Positions 1 through 9,553 are shown, numbered from the stretch's first letter. The stretch is 52,152 nucleotides of DNA from Lysobacteraceae bacterium (GCA_021604725.1 BQJN01000021.1:1-52152), one strand, 5' to 3'. Notes: generated by a model not told the origin, from the sequence alone. Program-made: numbers and translations.

Positions 1-1
1 C

Positions 2-3000
2 GCACGCAACGGCAGGTTTTGGGTGCAGATTTCGGCCGTCACCAATGTCGAGTTCACCGTCACTGTCACCGACTTGCAAACCGATATGACCGAGGTCTTC
101 ACCAATCCGTTGGGGGTCACCCCGGTCGCATACAACCAGTACGAGTTTGGCCTCCAGGATTCGGAGTTGTCGATCGTCAACGCACAACCCAACCCGCAAA
201 TTGCCGACTATGGCATCGTAGTGGATTTCGCGTTCGACGGTGAGGCCCCGGATTCTGGCTTGGTAACCGTCTCTGACGGGGTCGGGGAGTGTCAGGCTCC
301 GCCGGAGCAGGGAAGCTGCGTTCTGATTAGCAACGCCGGAACAAACACCCTTGTAGCCAGCTACTCTGGTGATGAAAACCATCCTCCATCGACATCACCA
401 GCATACTCGATCAGCCTGCTACCCCCGATGCTCCCTGAGTTGGTGTCGCGAGGACAGGGCATCGACAACGGCTACCACCTACCGGGTTCCGGTCAACTCC
501 AAGCGCAGCAGGGCCATCGTATTGACGACTCGGGCGAATTCGTTGTCGTTGAAACCAATTCCAGGCTGACCGTTGGGGATGGCAACAACTGGACTGATAT
601 TTATTTGCATAACCGCACCACAGATAGCGATGAACTGGTGAGTGTCGGACCCACTGGAGTTGCCGGCAACTCAAACAGCTCCAAGCCATCCATCTCGGGA
701 AACGGCAGATTCGTGGTCTTCGAGTCACGCGCCACCAACCTGGTGGAGAACGACACCAACGGGCGCACCGACATTTTCGTGAAAGACCTGCTGACCAACA
801 CTACCGAGTTGGTCAGCTATGGTTTCGACGGCAAGCAGTTGACTCGCAGCAGCATGAACCCAACTATTTCGAGCGATGGGCGCTACGTACTGTTCGCCAA
901 TGACCAAGACGGCATCGTCGCCGACGACACCAACGGCGCCTACGATCTGTTCCTGGTCGATCGAATCGACGACACGATTATTCGAGTCAGTCTCGGCTCC
1001 AGCGGTGAGCAAATAGAAGCCGGTGTGAGCCAGAGCTGGCATAGTCTGTCACCGGATGGCCGCCATATCACATTCACCGCCAGAGGCGGCGATATCTTTC
1101 CAGGTGTTGAAATCGGCGACTCCCAAGCATACGTGCGTGACGTTGATGGCGGTACTACCAAGCTGGTCAGCGCCAATACTGATGGTGTCCCTGGCAACTC
1201 AAACAGCAGGGCCGGAGGCGTCAGCAATGGCGGACAGGCAGTGGTTTTTGAATCCTTTGCGAACAACCTGATTGCCGACGACACAGAAGGTCAATCAGAC
1301 ATCTTCTGGCGAGATATGAGCAGCGGCGACGTTCGGCGACTCAGCGCTAATGACGGCGTGGGTGGCAACGGTAGCAGCTTGAACCCAGTGATCAGTGCTG
1401 ACGGTCGCTACGTAGGGTTCGTCAACTACTCGACAAACTTGCTACCTAGCGCGGACCACGAACAAGCCAATATTTTCCTGTTCGATTTGCAATCGTCAAC
1501 CCTGGAACACCTAAGCCCAAGCCGCGATGGGGGTAGCCCCACCGGTTCAAGCTTTCTTCCTAGCTTATCTCTGGATGCCAGCGTGGTCATCTACTTGACC
1601 AGTGCGACCGACATCGTTCCCGGTACCATCGCCACACTTCAGTCCTACATCGAAGTTGACCGCACAGCCGGGGAAACGACGTCGTTGCTGCCAGCGATAT
1701 CAAACGGCAGCCTGGGGAATGGCGCCAGCGTCATCGCGGCCAGTTCGTTGTTTGGCCGGCACGTGGTGTTTGCTACGAACGCCTCGAACCTGACGTCGGG
1801 TGCTCCGAACCCCTATGGGTTCGAGTCCATCATGCTCCGAGACCGCGCCTTGGGTATCACCGAGGAAATCTCAGTCTCTACCGACCGCCAAGGAATCAAC
1901 ATCGATGCGTTCTACCCAGCCATATCAGACGATGGTCAATGGGTTAGCTTTGCTAGTTATGGATTGCTTGATGACGACACAAACTTTGAATACGAAATCT
2001 TCTTACGTAATCGGAAGCAACAAACAACAAAGCGTCTGAGTGAAAGTGCGGCCGGCGACCCACCGGATGGCCGTTCCTTACAAAGCCATGTGTCTGCAGA
2101 TGGCAAGTGGGTAGCCTTTGATAGTCGCGCCACCAACCTAGTGCCCGATGATTCCAATGGCGTGGGCGACATCTATCTCTATGAGATTGATACAGAAACC
2201 TTGCAACGCGTCTCGCTGACAAACGCAGGCGAACAAGCCGATGGCGAAAGCTTTGGACCGCACTTTTCGGCGGATGGCGAGATACTGGCCTTCGTGTCGG
2301 CGGCAAGCAACCTGGTGGACGGCGACGGCAATGGCACCAATGACATCTTCGTGCGCGACCTGAGCAACCAAAGTAACCAGCGCATTACCGCCAATGGCGT
2401 CGAGGCCGATGATCACATGTACCGTGCCTCCCCTTCGGAAAGCGGACAGTGGGTTGCCTTTGATAGTGGAGCCAGCAACCTGGTTGCGGGTGATACCAAT
2501 GACCGGTTTGATGTCTTCGTCTGGGACATGGACACCGGTCAGGTAGAACGAGTAAGCGTTCGCAGTGACGGCCAGGAAATTGATAGTCACAGCTTCAATC
2601 CCGATATCTCGCGCGACGGGCGCTACGTCACATTCAGCAGCGTCGGTAGCAATGTCGTAGACGGTCAGTTCAGCAGCTACTACGGGATCTACGTGCACGA
2701 TCGGGAGAGCGGAGAAACCGTGCGAGTTGATCGGTCCGCGACGGGTGACATCGCCAACGGCTACTCTGGGCAAACCAAGTTTGACCCGTCTGGACAGACT
2801 ATCGTATTCGACAGTTTTTCCGACAACCTCATTCCTACCGACACCAACGCCACCGGCGATGTATTTCTCACCGGCAACCCTGCCAGCGAGTTTGGTGGTG
2901 AAATACGATGGATGAAACAGGCTTTGCCAATTGATGGGCTGCTGAAGAGAGGCGATGGCTTCGGCCAGGCCGTTGCTATTGATGGTGACCGAATGGTGAT

Positions 3001-4063
3001 CTCGGCCTGGCGTGACGATGACGGAGGTAACAACGTTGGAGCCGCCTATGTATTTGAACGCAACGGTGCGACCTGGCAGTTCATGGCCAAGCTGGTACCA
3101 GAAGGGCTGTCCACCGGACAGCGTATGGGGCGTGTCATCGCACTCGAAGGAGATACCGTGGTCATGGGTAACTGGTTTGCCAATGCTGCGGGACCGAGCA
3201 GCGGCAATGCAGTCGTCTTCGAGCTAGGAGACAATTTGCAGTGGAGCCAAACGGCCGTTCTCCTGCCGGCGGACGCCGCTAGCAAAGATGCATTCGGCAC
3301 CTCCATTTCAATTCACCAGCAACGAATTGTTGTCGGTGCCGAAGGACGTGGCGACTTTGCCAATAAAGCCGGCGCTGTTTTTGTCTATGAGAAATCAGGC
3401 TCGAGCTGGGTCAGAACTCACTTGATCGGCGCTGACGGGCTCCGCGGCAATGATCGGTTTGGGGCGGGTGTAGAACTTGATGGAGACCGTCTGGCAATTG
3501 GTGCCTGGGGTGACGATGATGGAAAGGACAATTCAGGTGCGGTCTACCTGTTCGACTATATTGATGGCCAATGGGAGCAATCGGAAAAGCTCAAGATTGA
3601 GGATATCGGTCGTGGCGATCGACTCGGAACCGCGCTAGCGCTTGACGGCGACCAATTGTTGGCCGGCGTGCCGCTTGCCGACGAGCACGGAGCCAACAGC
3701 GGCGCTGCCTACCTGTTCGAGTTCATCGATGGCGGCTGGATGCAATCCAGCAAGTTGACACCGGCGATTGGTTCGGCGGGCGACCGCTTTGGTACGGCAG
3801 TCGTGCTTGACCAAGAACGAGCCTTGATTGGGGCGCCACAAAACGATGACGAAGGCTTGAATCAGGGTGCCGTCTACTTGTTTACCAAACACACCCCAGA
3901 GGCGTGGTCTTCGGCTCGAGTCTGGTATGACGCAACCCCCAACAAGGGCGACTTCTTCAGCCAATCGATCGGCCTCTCAGATCAATTCATGCTGATTGGT
4001 GTGCCCTTGGCCGACACGGTCATCAACAACGCAGGATCTGCTCGGGTTGGTTTTGTTGACTGA
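2..4063 (+). CDS. Giant secreted PD40 / FG-GAP beta-propeller protein (5' end outside window)
   Basis: The frame is open to the window edge with no stop upstream of the first internal GTG (position 23), so the true start and signal peptide lie outside the window; about 1353 codons are visible. Roughly residues 45-130 (counted from that GTG) resemble a bacterial Ig-like domain. Residues about 140-950 are a long run of TolB/PD40-type blades, each with a core like S-x-DGR-x-VxFxS, then NLV-x-DDTN and a DIFVRDL-like strand. From about 955 to the end there are about seven FG-GAP_2-type repeats (GDRxxxGAWxDDDGxNxGAxYxF). These folds usually form extracellular or surface propellers that bind ligands or partners. 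No catalytic motif was found. There is no obvious operon partner downstream, where the next gene is convergent. The fold assignment is fairly sure; the role is unknown. Confidence 0.85.
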   Translation, partial: ARNGRFWVQISAVTNVEFTVTVTDLQTDMTEVFTNPLGVTPVAYNQYEFGLQDSELSIVNAQPNPQIADYGIVVDFAFDGEAPDSGLVTVSDGVGECQAPPEQGSCVLISNAGTNTLVASYSGDENHPPSTSPAYSISLLPPMLPELVSRGQGIDNGYHLPGSGQLQAQQGHRIDDSGEFVVVETNSRLTVGDGNNWTDIYLHNRTTDSDELVSVGPTGVAGNSNSSKPSISGNGRFVVFESRATNLVENDTNGRTDIFVKDLLTNTTELVSYGFDGKQLTRSSMNPTISSDGRYVLFANDQDGIVADDTNGAYDLFLVDRIDDTIIRVSLGSSGEQIEAGVSQSWHSLSPDGRHITFTARGGDIFPGVEIGDSQAYVRDVDGGTTKLVSANTDGVPGNSNSRAGGVSNGGQAVVFESFANNLIADDTEGQSDIFWRDMSSGDVRRLSANDGVGGNGSSLNPVISADGRYVGFVNYSTNLLPSADHEQANIFLFDLQSSTLEHLSPSRDGGSPTGSSFLPSLSLDASVVIYLTSATDIVPGTIATLQSYIEVDRTAGETTSLLPAISNGSLGNGASVIAASSLFGRHVVFATNASNLTSGAPNPYGFESIMLRDRALGITEEISVSTDRQGINIDAFYPAISDDGQWVSFASYGLLDDDTNFEYEIFLRNRKQQTTKRLSESAAGDPPDGRSLQSHVSADGKWVAFDSRATNLVPDDSNGVGDIYLYEIDTETLQRVSLTNAGEQADGESFGPHFSADGEILAFVSAASNLVDGDGNGTNDIFVRDLSNQSNQRITANGVEADDHMYRASPSESGQWVAFDSGASNLVAGDTNDRFDVFVWDMDTGQVERVSVRSDGQEIDSHSFNPDISRDGRYVTFSSVGSNVVDGQFSSYYGIYVHDRESGETVRVDRSATGDIANGYSGQTKFDPSGQTIVFDSFSDNLIPTDTNATGDVFLTGNPASEFGGEIRWMKQALPIDGLLKRGDGFGQAVAIDGDRMVISAWRDDDGGNNVGAAYVFERNGATWQFMAKLVPEGLSTGQRMGRVIALEGDTVVMGNWFANAAGPSSGNAVVFELGDNLQWSQTAVLLPADAASKDAFGTSISIHQQRIVVGAEGRGDFANKAGAVFVYEKSGSSWVRTHLIGADGLRGNDRFGAGVELDGDRLAIGAWGDDDGKDNSGAVYLFDYIDGQWEQSEKLKIEDIGRGDRLGTALALDGDQLLAGVPLADEHGANSGAAYLFEFIDGGWMQSSKLTPAIGSAGDRFGTAVVLDQERALIGAPQNDDEGLNQGAVYLFTKHTPEAWSSARVWYDATPNKGDFFSQSIGLSDQFMLIGVPLADTVINNAGSARVGFVD

Positions 4064-4217
4064 ACTCACCCAGGTTTCCACAGCGATGCTAGACAGCGTC
4101 CTTATTTCGTCATTCGACTAAGGGAACCAGGCAACCGTTGGAATCACAAACGAATTGGTCTCTGGCCTCATAGTGAAAAGGTTGCTGCTGTCCAGGCGCA
4201 TGGGTGCCAAAGCAGAT

Positions 4218-5366
4218 CTAGTCGTCTCCATTGTTGTGTTCCCAGCTCCAGGGCATCCGCGTTTCACCTAGCACCTTGCGGGCCAGATCAGGGTAGATGC
4301 GCTCGGCACGCACGTCATTGGCCAACATCACGACACACCGTATTCGCCTCTCCAAACAGATCACCATGTTGCCGGTCCAGGGGTTGTGTCCTCCTTTGAA
4401 CCAGGCAGGGCCGCTGCTGTCGCGGAACGTAACCAAACCCAGGCCTGCTGCCAAACCGATCTCAACATTTCTCGGCTCAAGCTCGCTGGACAAGGTCGGA
4501 AACTGGTGTGCCGAAGTGATGGGCACCTGTGGTCGCACCAACTCGGAACGTGAGGCCTTGCTTAGCCCCTCGCCGCGGACGATGCCCGCCCAGAGTCGCG
4601 CCTGATCTGCAATGCTGGTATCCATGGAACCGGCAGCGCTCACCGAGCTGCGGTCGTCATGTGGCTCCATGGTGCCATCAATGCTGTAGCCGTCGGCCAG
4701 ATTTTCCGCGAAATCGTCGCGCCACGTCATGCTGGTGTTGACCATGCCAAAGCGATCAAAGACGCGAGTCTGCATTTCCTGCCCCACGTCAAGGCCCAGC
4801 CCCTGCTCTAGGATGAGCTGCAAGATGTAGAACCCTTCTCCTGAATAGCCGTAACGGCTTCCAGGGTCATGGTGGAAGCGTAGGTGCCGGTCCGGCTCAA
4901 GCCATCGGAAATTGGCAAATCCAGTGGTGTGCGTAAGGATGATGCGTGGCGTTAGGGCGCGCCAACGTTCGTCGCCGGCCAGGTCACTAAAGTCGTCGTC
5001 TCCTTCAACGTATGCCGGCAACGGCTTCGGCAACAGCTCCGCCACCGTCGCGTCCAGATCCAGCCGACCCTCGTCAACCAGTTGCAACACCATGTAGGCG
5101 AAAGCGGTTTTGGTCAGCGAAGCGCCATACATGACAGTGTCTTGCGTCAAAGGCAAGTCGTGCTCGACGTTTCGATGTCCGTAAGCAGCGACATGGACCA
5201 CCTGTCCATTGTCGATGATGGCAAGCGCCAGACCCTTTACGTCGCCCTGCGTCATCAACCGCTGAGCTTCGATGTCGATCGCGTAAGGGTCAGGGTTTTT
5301 GGCGTGATGGTGGCAGCCCCACAACAAGCTTGATGCCAGAACGCCTAAGATTATTCTATGGTACAT
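4218..5366 (-). CDS. Serine hydrolase (beta-lactamase/class C-like) lipoprotein
   Basis: A 382-residue protein of the beta-lactamase-related serine hydrolase superfamily (Pfam Beta-lactamase type; includes esterases and D-Ala-D-Ala-processing enzymes). The SxxK nucleophile motif is S83-L-T-K86, a YxN-like motif is Y174-S-G, and a C-terminal GGHNPW segment stands where the KTG/HTG box is expected. The N-terminus ends in a lipobox (LLWGC, Cys18), so it is probably an envelope-anchored lipoprotein. I chose the ATG at 5366 because it places the lipoprotein signal at the N-terminus and has an AAAAGGG ribosome site just upstream; the frame stays open to 5468, but that extension looks non-coding. 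It is convergent with the propeller gene. The substrate cannot be told from sequence. Confidence 0.88.
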   Translation of the reverse strand: MYHRIILGVLASSLLWGCHHHAKNPDPYAIDIEAQRLMTQGDVKGLALAIIDNGQVVHVAAYGHRNVEHDLPLTQDTVMYGASLTKTAFAYMVLQLVDEGRLDLDATVAELLPKPLPAYVEGDDDFSDLAGDERWRALTPRIILTHTTGFANFRWLEPDRHLRFHHDPGSRYGYSGEGFYILQLILEQGLGLDVGQEMQTRVFDRFGMVNTSMTWRDDFAENLADGYSIDGTMEPHDDRSSVSAAGSMDTSIADQARLWAGIVRGEGLSKASRSELVRPQVPITSAHQFPTLSSELEPRNVEIGLAAGLGLVTFRDSSGPAWFKGGHNPWTGNMVICLERRIRCVVMLANDVRAERIYPDLARKVLGETRMPWSWEHNNGDD

Positions 5367-5696
5367 GACGGCCCTTTTCTGAAAGAAGTTGCAGTATTGA
5401 CGCGCGAGTCGAACGCTTCTTACAGCTTGGGTCGGTTTTGCCGCTGTCCCGCTGGCATCAGAAGGCAAACAGCGGCAAGGAAACTACGACAAGTCTTCGT
5501 TTTGCGCCCCCGCAAGGCTTTCGAGGTTACTCCTGTCGATCAAGCAACTCATACTTCGCCAAAGGACAATCGCTGCGGGGGAAAAACGACAAGGGTGAAA
5601 CGGAATAAGAGCGAGTGCCCAAAGGCACTCGATCCCGCTGAACGACTCGACATGGATGTCGAGGCTGGGGTTCCCTACGACGTCCCTAACGTTTCG

Positions 5697-5717
5697 CTAG
5701 CCCGCATTCTTCATGAA
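5697..5717 (+). repeat. Left arm of 21-bp inverted repeat (MITE-like ends)
   Basis: The arm begins CTAGCCCGCATT and ends TTCATGAA. It matches the reverse complement of 5850-5870 at 20 of 21 positions. The two arms bound a 174-bp segment with no coding capacity, which suggests a miniature inverted-repeat element or a pair of solo transposon ends. No target-site duplication is obvious beyond the CTAG included in the arms. Confidence 0.65.
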
Positions 5718-5849
5718 TGATTCGCTGGCAGAGCGTGGTGGCCAAATGCGGTCTGGTAGTGAATAGACCAGGCTGGCAGTCTCGAAAGCACGTCCGGAGC
5801 CGCAATGGAGCCCCGGTCCTTGCAGGAGTTGGCCATTTGCGTGGTCGCC

Positions 5850-5870
5850 TTCATGAATAATGCGGGCTAG
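5850..5870 (-). repeat. Right arm of 21-bp inverted repeat (MITE-like ends)
   Basis: Reverse complement of 5697-5717 with one mismatch. A closely related arm (one substitution, one inserted base) is at 51858-51880, where its CTAG supplies the stop codon of the NTF2-like gene. Confidence 0.65.
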
Positions 5871-6150
5871 GGAAGGCGACTCCAATCCTCACCTACCTCG
5901 GTCTGAAACATTACAAGCAGTTGAATGCTTCACCCATTAAACCGACAATCCCTGTCTGTGTAGAACCGGAACCCTTTCAGCACTATGGAGGGTGTTGCAA
6001 TAGTCCGTCCTGGACTAGCAACACCGCGAAACCCGAGAAGCGCGGTTATCGGGTTCCTTACATTAATGGCTTAGAGCTCATCGAAATGGGTGATAAATCC
6101 ATGTATCGCGTCGGCTGTGGTTTCGCGACAGCCTCAATGAGAGAAAAGAA

Positions 6151-7251
6151 TTGTCTAACAACACAACAAAACAAATCGTCACCCATCCCATCGCACTCTT
6201 GCTGCTGGCTTTGCTCCCGTTTTCGGTCTTGCAGGCTGCAGACGGCAGCTGCGATGACGTTGGTGAGTTTGCCTACCTATGTGGACCGGACAGCGCCGAG
6301 GACCTGGTTGTTATCCCGGGGACGGACTGGATCATCGCCAGCGGTTTCGGAAAGGGTGCGTCTTTGTACCTGATTGATGCGCAACGCAAGACCTGGAGCC
6401 ATATCTATCCTGGCGACGAGCCACGCGCACGTCAGAATATGGAGACCTATGGAGGATGCCCCGGGTCGCCCGACCCGAACAGATTTGTCCCGCATGGATT
6501 GAACATACGTGGTGAGGCAGGTGGCCAGCATTCGACCTTGTACGTGGTGGGTCATGGCGAGAGAGAAGCCATTGAGGTTTTTGATATTGATGCCAGTGGC
6601 GACACGCCGTTGGTCACCTGGACCGGATGTGTCTTGACGCCTGAGGGCATGGAGGCCAACAGCGTAACTTCTCTCGCCGATGGCTCGTTGCTGATAACCA
6701 TTCCGCTGCACACAGGCATCTCCATTAATGAGTCCTTCACCGGCAAACCGACCGGTGCAGCCTATGCATGGTCGCCAGGTGATGACGGCTTTGAGAGAGT
6801 GGTAGGTACCGAGTTGCCGTATGCCAACGGCATCGAGGCGTCTGCCGATGGCAAGGAGTTCTACATTGCTTCGAGCGGGCTACGCAGCGTGTTGGCGTAC
6901 TCCAATACTCGTCCAAGCCGTTTGCTTCGTCGCACCGAAACACTGTCGTTCGTTCCCGACAACTTGCACATGAACGATGAAGGCAAGCTAATCACCGCTG
7001 GCATGGCCGTTATCGACCCGGTGTGTGGCGACGTGCCCTTGTCGGAAGCGTTCGACCTGGTTGCGATCGCGAGTTGCCCAAGACCGTTTACCGTTTTGGC
7101 AGTTGATCCGCAGAGCATGCACCAAGACACTCTGGTCAGTTCCCCGGCTCATCCAGAGTTCAGCAATGTCACGACGGCCCTGCAGGTCGGCACTGAGCTT
7201 TGGATCGGCACGTTCGCCGGGAACCGCATTGCTTACTTGCGGGCGCACTGA
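6151..7251 (+). CDS. Secreted SMP-30/gluconolactonase-like six-bladed propeller protein
   Basis: 366 residues starting at a TTG preceded by GAGAGAAAAG. No in-frame ATG gives a better N-terminus, and this start yields a good signal peptide (hydrophobic stretch about residues 13-28, cleavage after LQA). The body has the NxHGLxI, NSVTSLADGSLLIT and YANGIEASADGKEFYIAS segments typical of the SMP-30/gluconolactonase/paraoxonase-like propeller superfamily, which includes metal-dependent lactonases and arylesterases. Several Cys residues (GSCDD, GGCPGS, VCGD, ASCPR) suggest disulphides in an exported protein. The natural substrate is not predictable. It stands alone, convergent with the S9 peptidase gene. 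Confidence 0.82.
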   Translation: MSNNTTKQIVTHPIALLLLALLPFSVLQAADGSCDDVGEFAYLCGPDSAEDLVVIPGTDWIIASGFGKGASLYLIDAQRKTWSHIYPGDEPRARQNMETYGGCPGSPDPNRFVPHGLNIRGEAGGQHSTLYVVGHGEREAIEVFDIDASGDTPLVTWTGCVLTPEGMEANSVTSLADGSLLITIPLHTGISINESFTGKPTGAAYAWSPGDDGFERVVGTELPYANGIEASADGKEFYIASSGLRSVLAYSNTRPSRLLRRTETLSFVPDNLHMNDEGKLITAGMAVIDPVCGDVPLSEAFDLVAIASCPRPFTVLAVDPQSMHQDTLVSSPAHPEFSNVTTALQVGTELWIGTFAGNRIAYLRAH

Positions 7252-7258
7252 TTGATCA

Positions 7259-7310
7259 GTGCCGAATCGTGATGCGAACAACGTGTCACTCAAGTACGAT
7301 TCATCGGCAC
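7259..7310. other. Bulged stem-loop between convergent genes
   Basis: Arms 7259-7270 (GTGCCGAATCGT) and 7296-7310 pair across all 12 bases, with three unpaired bases in the right arm. It lies between the stops of two convergent genes, so it may help end transcription, but there is no T-tract. Confidence 0.35.
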
Positions 7311-7342
7311 CGACCAGGCTTCGACGCCCTTGCGTTTTCGAT

Positions 7343-9478
7343 TCAATGCACCCGCAAATGCCGATCAAAAAACTGCACCATCTTCTTGAAAGCGAAGCGT
7401 CTGACCTCCGGTGCCTCGGCATCCCAGCCGTGGCCCACACCGGGTAGAGTGACCAGTTCGAACATCTGCTCGCGATCAATCAGGTCCTGGACGACGGCGA
7501 TGGTGTCAGAGTACAAAACCACCTGATCACGGGAGCCGTGGATGATCATCAATGGGTCTTCAAGGCCGTCGCTGTGGTAAAGCGGCGACTGGCTCTGATA
7601 ACGCCCGGGTTGGTCTTCACCACCCTCGGGCCCCATCACCCAGCGCTGGCCAGGATAAGCGTGGGCGACGTTGGTGGCGGGGGCACCAGCGATACCGGCA
7701 GCGTACACACCGGGTTTTTTGAACAGCGACATCATGGTCATCAATCCACCGTAGCTAGAGCCCCAGATGCCGACCCGCTTGGGGTCGACGTAGCCTTCGC
7801 TTATCAAGTGCTCAACGCCGCTATGCAGGTCCTCAATGTCGACGATGCCATAGCCATGGCGCAGCCCTTGATTGTGTGCGCGACCTTGGCCCCAGCTACC
7901 GCGCACGTTGACGTTGAGCAACAGGTAACCGCGGGCAACCAGATACTGATCCAGACCCCAGGTCGGATGCGATTGCCGGCCACCCCACTGGTTGAGCACA
8001 CTGTCGGAGTACACCGAGCCGACGATGAGCGGGTATTGCTGCTCTGGGTCAAAGTCCGGTGGCAAGCTGAGCCTGCCAACCAGGTTGACACCATCGACGC
8101 GGCTCGGGAACTCGATATAACGCACATCGGCCCAGCTCTGCTGATAGAAGTCGGGCTGTGGCGAACTGGTGATCTGCGTTATTGCACCACCGGCAAGGTC
8201 CAAGCTGTAAAGGTCATGCGGCGTGTTGTCGTCCGAGAACAGGGTGACCGCTTGGGCAAGGTCAGGCGAGAAAAAGGGAGCGTGCGTGCCATGGCCTTGG
8301 GTCACCCGCTCGATCTCGCCACCAGACACGCGAACCCGGAAGAGCTGCTTGTCGGCCAGGTGAGAACGGTTGGCCAAAAAGTAGATCCAGTCTGCATCAG
8401 CGTTTGCCCAGAACTTGGCGACTTCCCAGTCACCGGCGGTCAATGGCTGAGGTGAAGCCCCAGGCTTTGGCTGTCGATAGAGGTGGCTGTAGCCTTCATG
8501 ATCGGTGAGAATCAACAAGCCCTCGCCGTCGGGTGCCCAGGCGACTTGCCAGTCCGGTCGAAGGTGATTCGGGTCATGCTCCTGATAAACCAGTTCGTTG
8601 CTGCCCGATGCCAGATCGTAGACTCTGATCTGGTGATGTTTGACTAAAAGGTCCGACGAATTGATGAACACGCGCTCGCCCGCGGCGTCCAGGCCGAAGC
8701 CCCATACATAGTGTGATTCATCCGGTCTGGGGAGATAGCGCAGCATGCCTGAACTCACATCGACCACGCCGACCTGGTACAACGACGTCGGCTCTCCGGG
8801 GAAGGCGCGTCGCACGGTCATTTCCTGATAGCCGTCTCGCGTGTAGTAATGGATGGCCTTCTGCGGCAGCGGTCTGTAGTCAGTCAGCAGGAATGCAATG
8901 CGTTGACCGTCAGTGGTCCATTGCAGTGAGCCGGGTCGAAGTGCCGGATCCTCGAGTGCCACCAGACGTCTTGGCTTGCTTTTCAGCGCACTTAAGACGA
9001 ACAAGCCTTCTGAGGTTACATAGGCCAGGGCCTGATGATTCGGCGATGACGTTAGCTGTCTCAATCCAGCCGCCTCGACGATGTGACGGCTGCTGCCATC
9101 ACTGCTTAGCTTATGCAGCCCGTCGTCCAAAGCGTAGACCCATCCAGCCTCAGGTCCCGCCAGCCAGGCGACGTCGGTTACGCTCCCTTTCGTTTGTTCG
9201 TCTTCTCCGTGCCAGGTCAGACGAGTCAGCTCTTGGGCGCTGGTATTCCAGGTCCAAAGGTCGCGAGTTTGGCCGCCTTGGTCATTCCAGGTGAAAGCGA
9301 CGCTTTGCGCCGGCGACCAGGTGACGTTTGTCGGCTTCGTTCCAATCAACGACGAGCCTGGTCCCCGATACAAGCCATCCAGATCCAGTGTCATTGCGGG
9401 CTCAGCCCAAGTCGGGGGGCTGATGGCAATTGCCAGGAGCGTCAGAGCTATTCGATAAGGATGGATGCTTGGTGACAT
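7343..9478 (-). CDS. S9 family peptidase (prolyl oligopeptidase / DPP-IV type), secreted
   Basis: 711 residues with a signal peptide (cleavage near WAEP, residues 25-28). The N-terminal about 420 residues form a TolB/DPP-IV-like propeller; the C-terminal alpha/beta hydrolase domain carries the catalytic triad Ser575 (GSSYGG), Asp651 (HGSRDQ) and His683 (GVGHGW). This order and spacing are those of MEROPS family S9, serine peptidases that trim peptides, often after proline or alanine. The likely place of action is the periplasm or outside. It is divergent from the amino-acid permease at 9578, which would suit a peptide-scavenging role, but that link is inference. Confidence 0.93.
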   Translation of the reverse strand: MSPSIHPYRIALTLLAIAISPPTWAEPAMTLDLDGLYRGPGSSLIGTKPTNVTWSPAQSVAFTWNDQGGQTRDLWTWNTSAQELTRLTWHGEDEQTKGSVTDVAWLAGPEAGWVYALDDGLHKLSSDGSSRHIVEAAGLRQLTSSPNHQALAYVTSEGLFVLSALKSKPRRLVALEDPALRPGSLQWTTDGQRIAFLLTDYRPLPQKAIHYYTRDGYQEMTVRRAFPGEPTSLYQVGVVDVSSGMLRYLPRPDESHYVWGFGLDAAGERVFINSSDLLVKHHQIRVYDLASGSNELVYQEHDPNHLRPDWQVAWAPDGEGLLILTDHEGYSHLYRQPKPGASPQPLTAGDWEVAKFWANADADWIYFLANRSHLADKQLFRVRVSGGEIERVTQGHGTHAPFFSPDLAQAVTLFSDDNTPHDLYSLDLAGGAITQITSSPQPDFYQQSWADVRYIEFPSRVDGVNLVGRLSLPPDFDPEQQYPLIVGSVYSDSVLNQWGGRQSHPTWGLDQYLVARGYLLLNVNVRGSWGQGRAHNQGLRHGYGIVDIEDLHSGVEHLISEGYVDPKRVGIWGSSYGGLMTMMSLFKKPGVYAAGIAGAPATNVAHAYPGQRWVMGPEGGEDQPGRYQSQSPLYHSDGLEDPLMIIHGSRDQVVLYSDTIAVVQDLIDREQMFELVTLPGVGHGWDAEAPEVRRFAFKKMVQFFDRHLRVH

Positions 9479-9539
9479 GATCGATCTCGTGGCCAGAGAG
9501 ATCAGCCAGCCTACCAGAAAGGCATTAGGGCAAGCAGGC

Positions 9540-9553
9540 GTGGACGCGCTCTA
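9540..9553 (-). repeat. Dispersed 14-mer TAGAGCGCGTCCAC, copy 1
   Basis: This 14-base word, read on the minus strand, recurs exactly at 28518-28531 (minus) and 34196-34209 (plus). This copy lies in the 100-bp divergent gap between the S9 peptidase and the permease. Confidence 0.55.

Larger units (their letters stand above)
5591..5870 (+). repeat. Composite dispersed repeat, copy 1 (hairpins plus CTAG-ended inverted repeat)
   Basis: The left part carries hairpin 1 (7-bp arms 5613-5619 and 5624-5630, GAGTGCC/GGCACTC), a conserved spacer GATCCCGCTGAACGA, and hairpin 2 (5647-5662, arms TCGACAT/ATGTCGA). The right part, 5697-5870, is bounded by 21-bp inverted ends. The same order (hairpin 1, spacer, hairpin 2, then a CTAG-ended arm about 210-220 bp away) occurs in reverse orientation at 51858-52152, with different arm sequences that still pair. 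That is the mark of a structured repeat kept by folding rather than by sequence. The middle parts of the two copies are not clearly alike. Confidence 0.75.
5367..6150. other. Intergenic region, about 780 bp, containing a composite repeat
   Basis: No convincing gene was found here. The frames that stay open (for example 5358-5720 and 5921-6373) lack ribosome sites and protein-like composition. The centre (5591-5870) is a structured repeat described separately. The remainder (5871-6150) holds the upstream region of the SMP-30-like gene; I see no strong promoter match in it. Confidence 0.5.

Noticed and set aside
2138..2773. Long minus-strand reading frame (211 codons) opposite the propeller gene
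   Set aside because: It lies entirely antisense to a well-supported repeat protein and has shadow-like composition from codon bias of the PD40 repeats; no ribosome site.
7538..8455. 305-codon plus-strand frame opposite the S9 peptidase gene
   Set aside because: Antisense to a peptidase with an intact catalytic triad; it lacks a ribosome site and any domain-like pattern.
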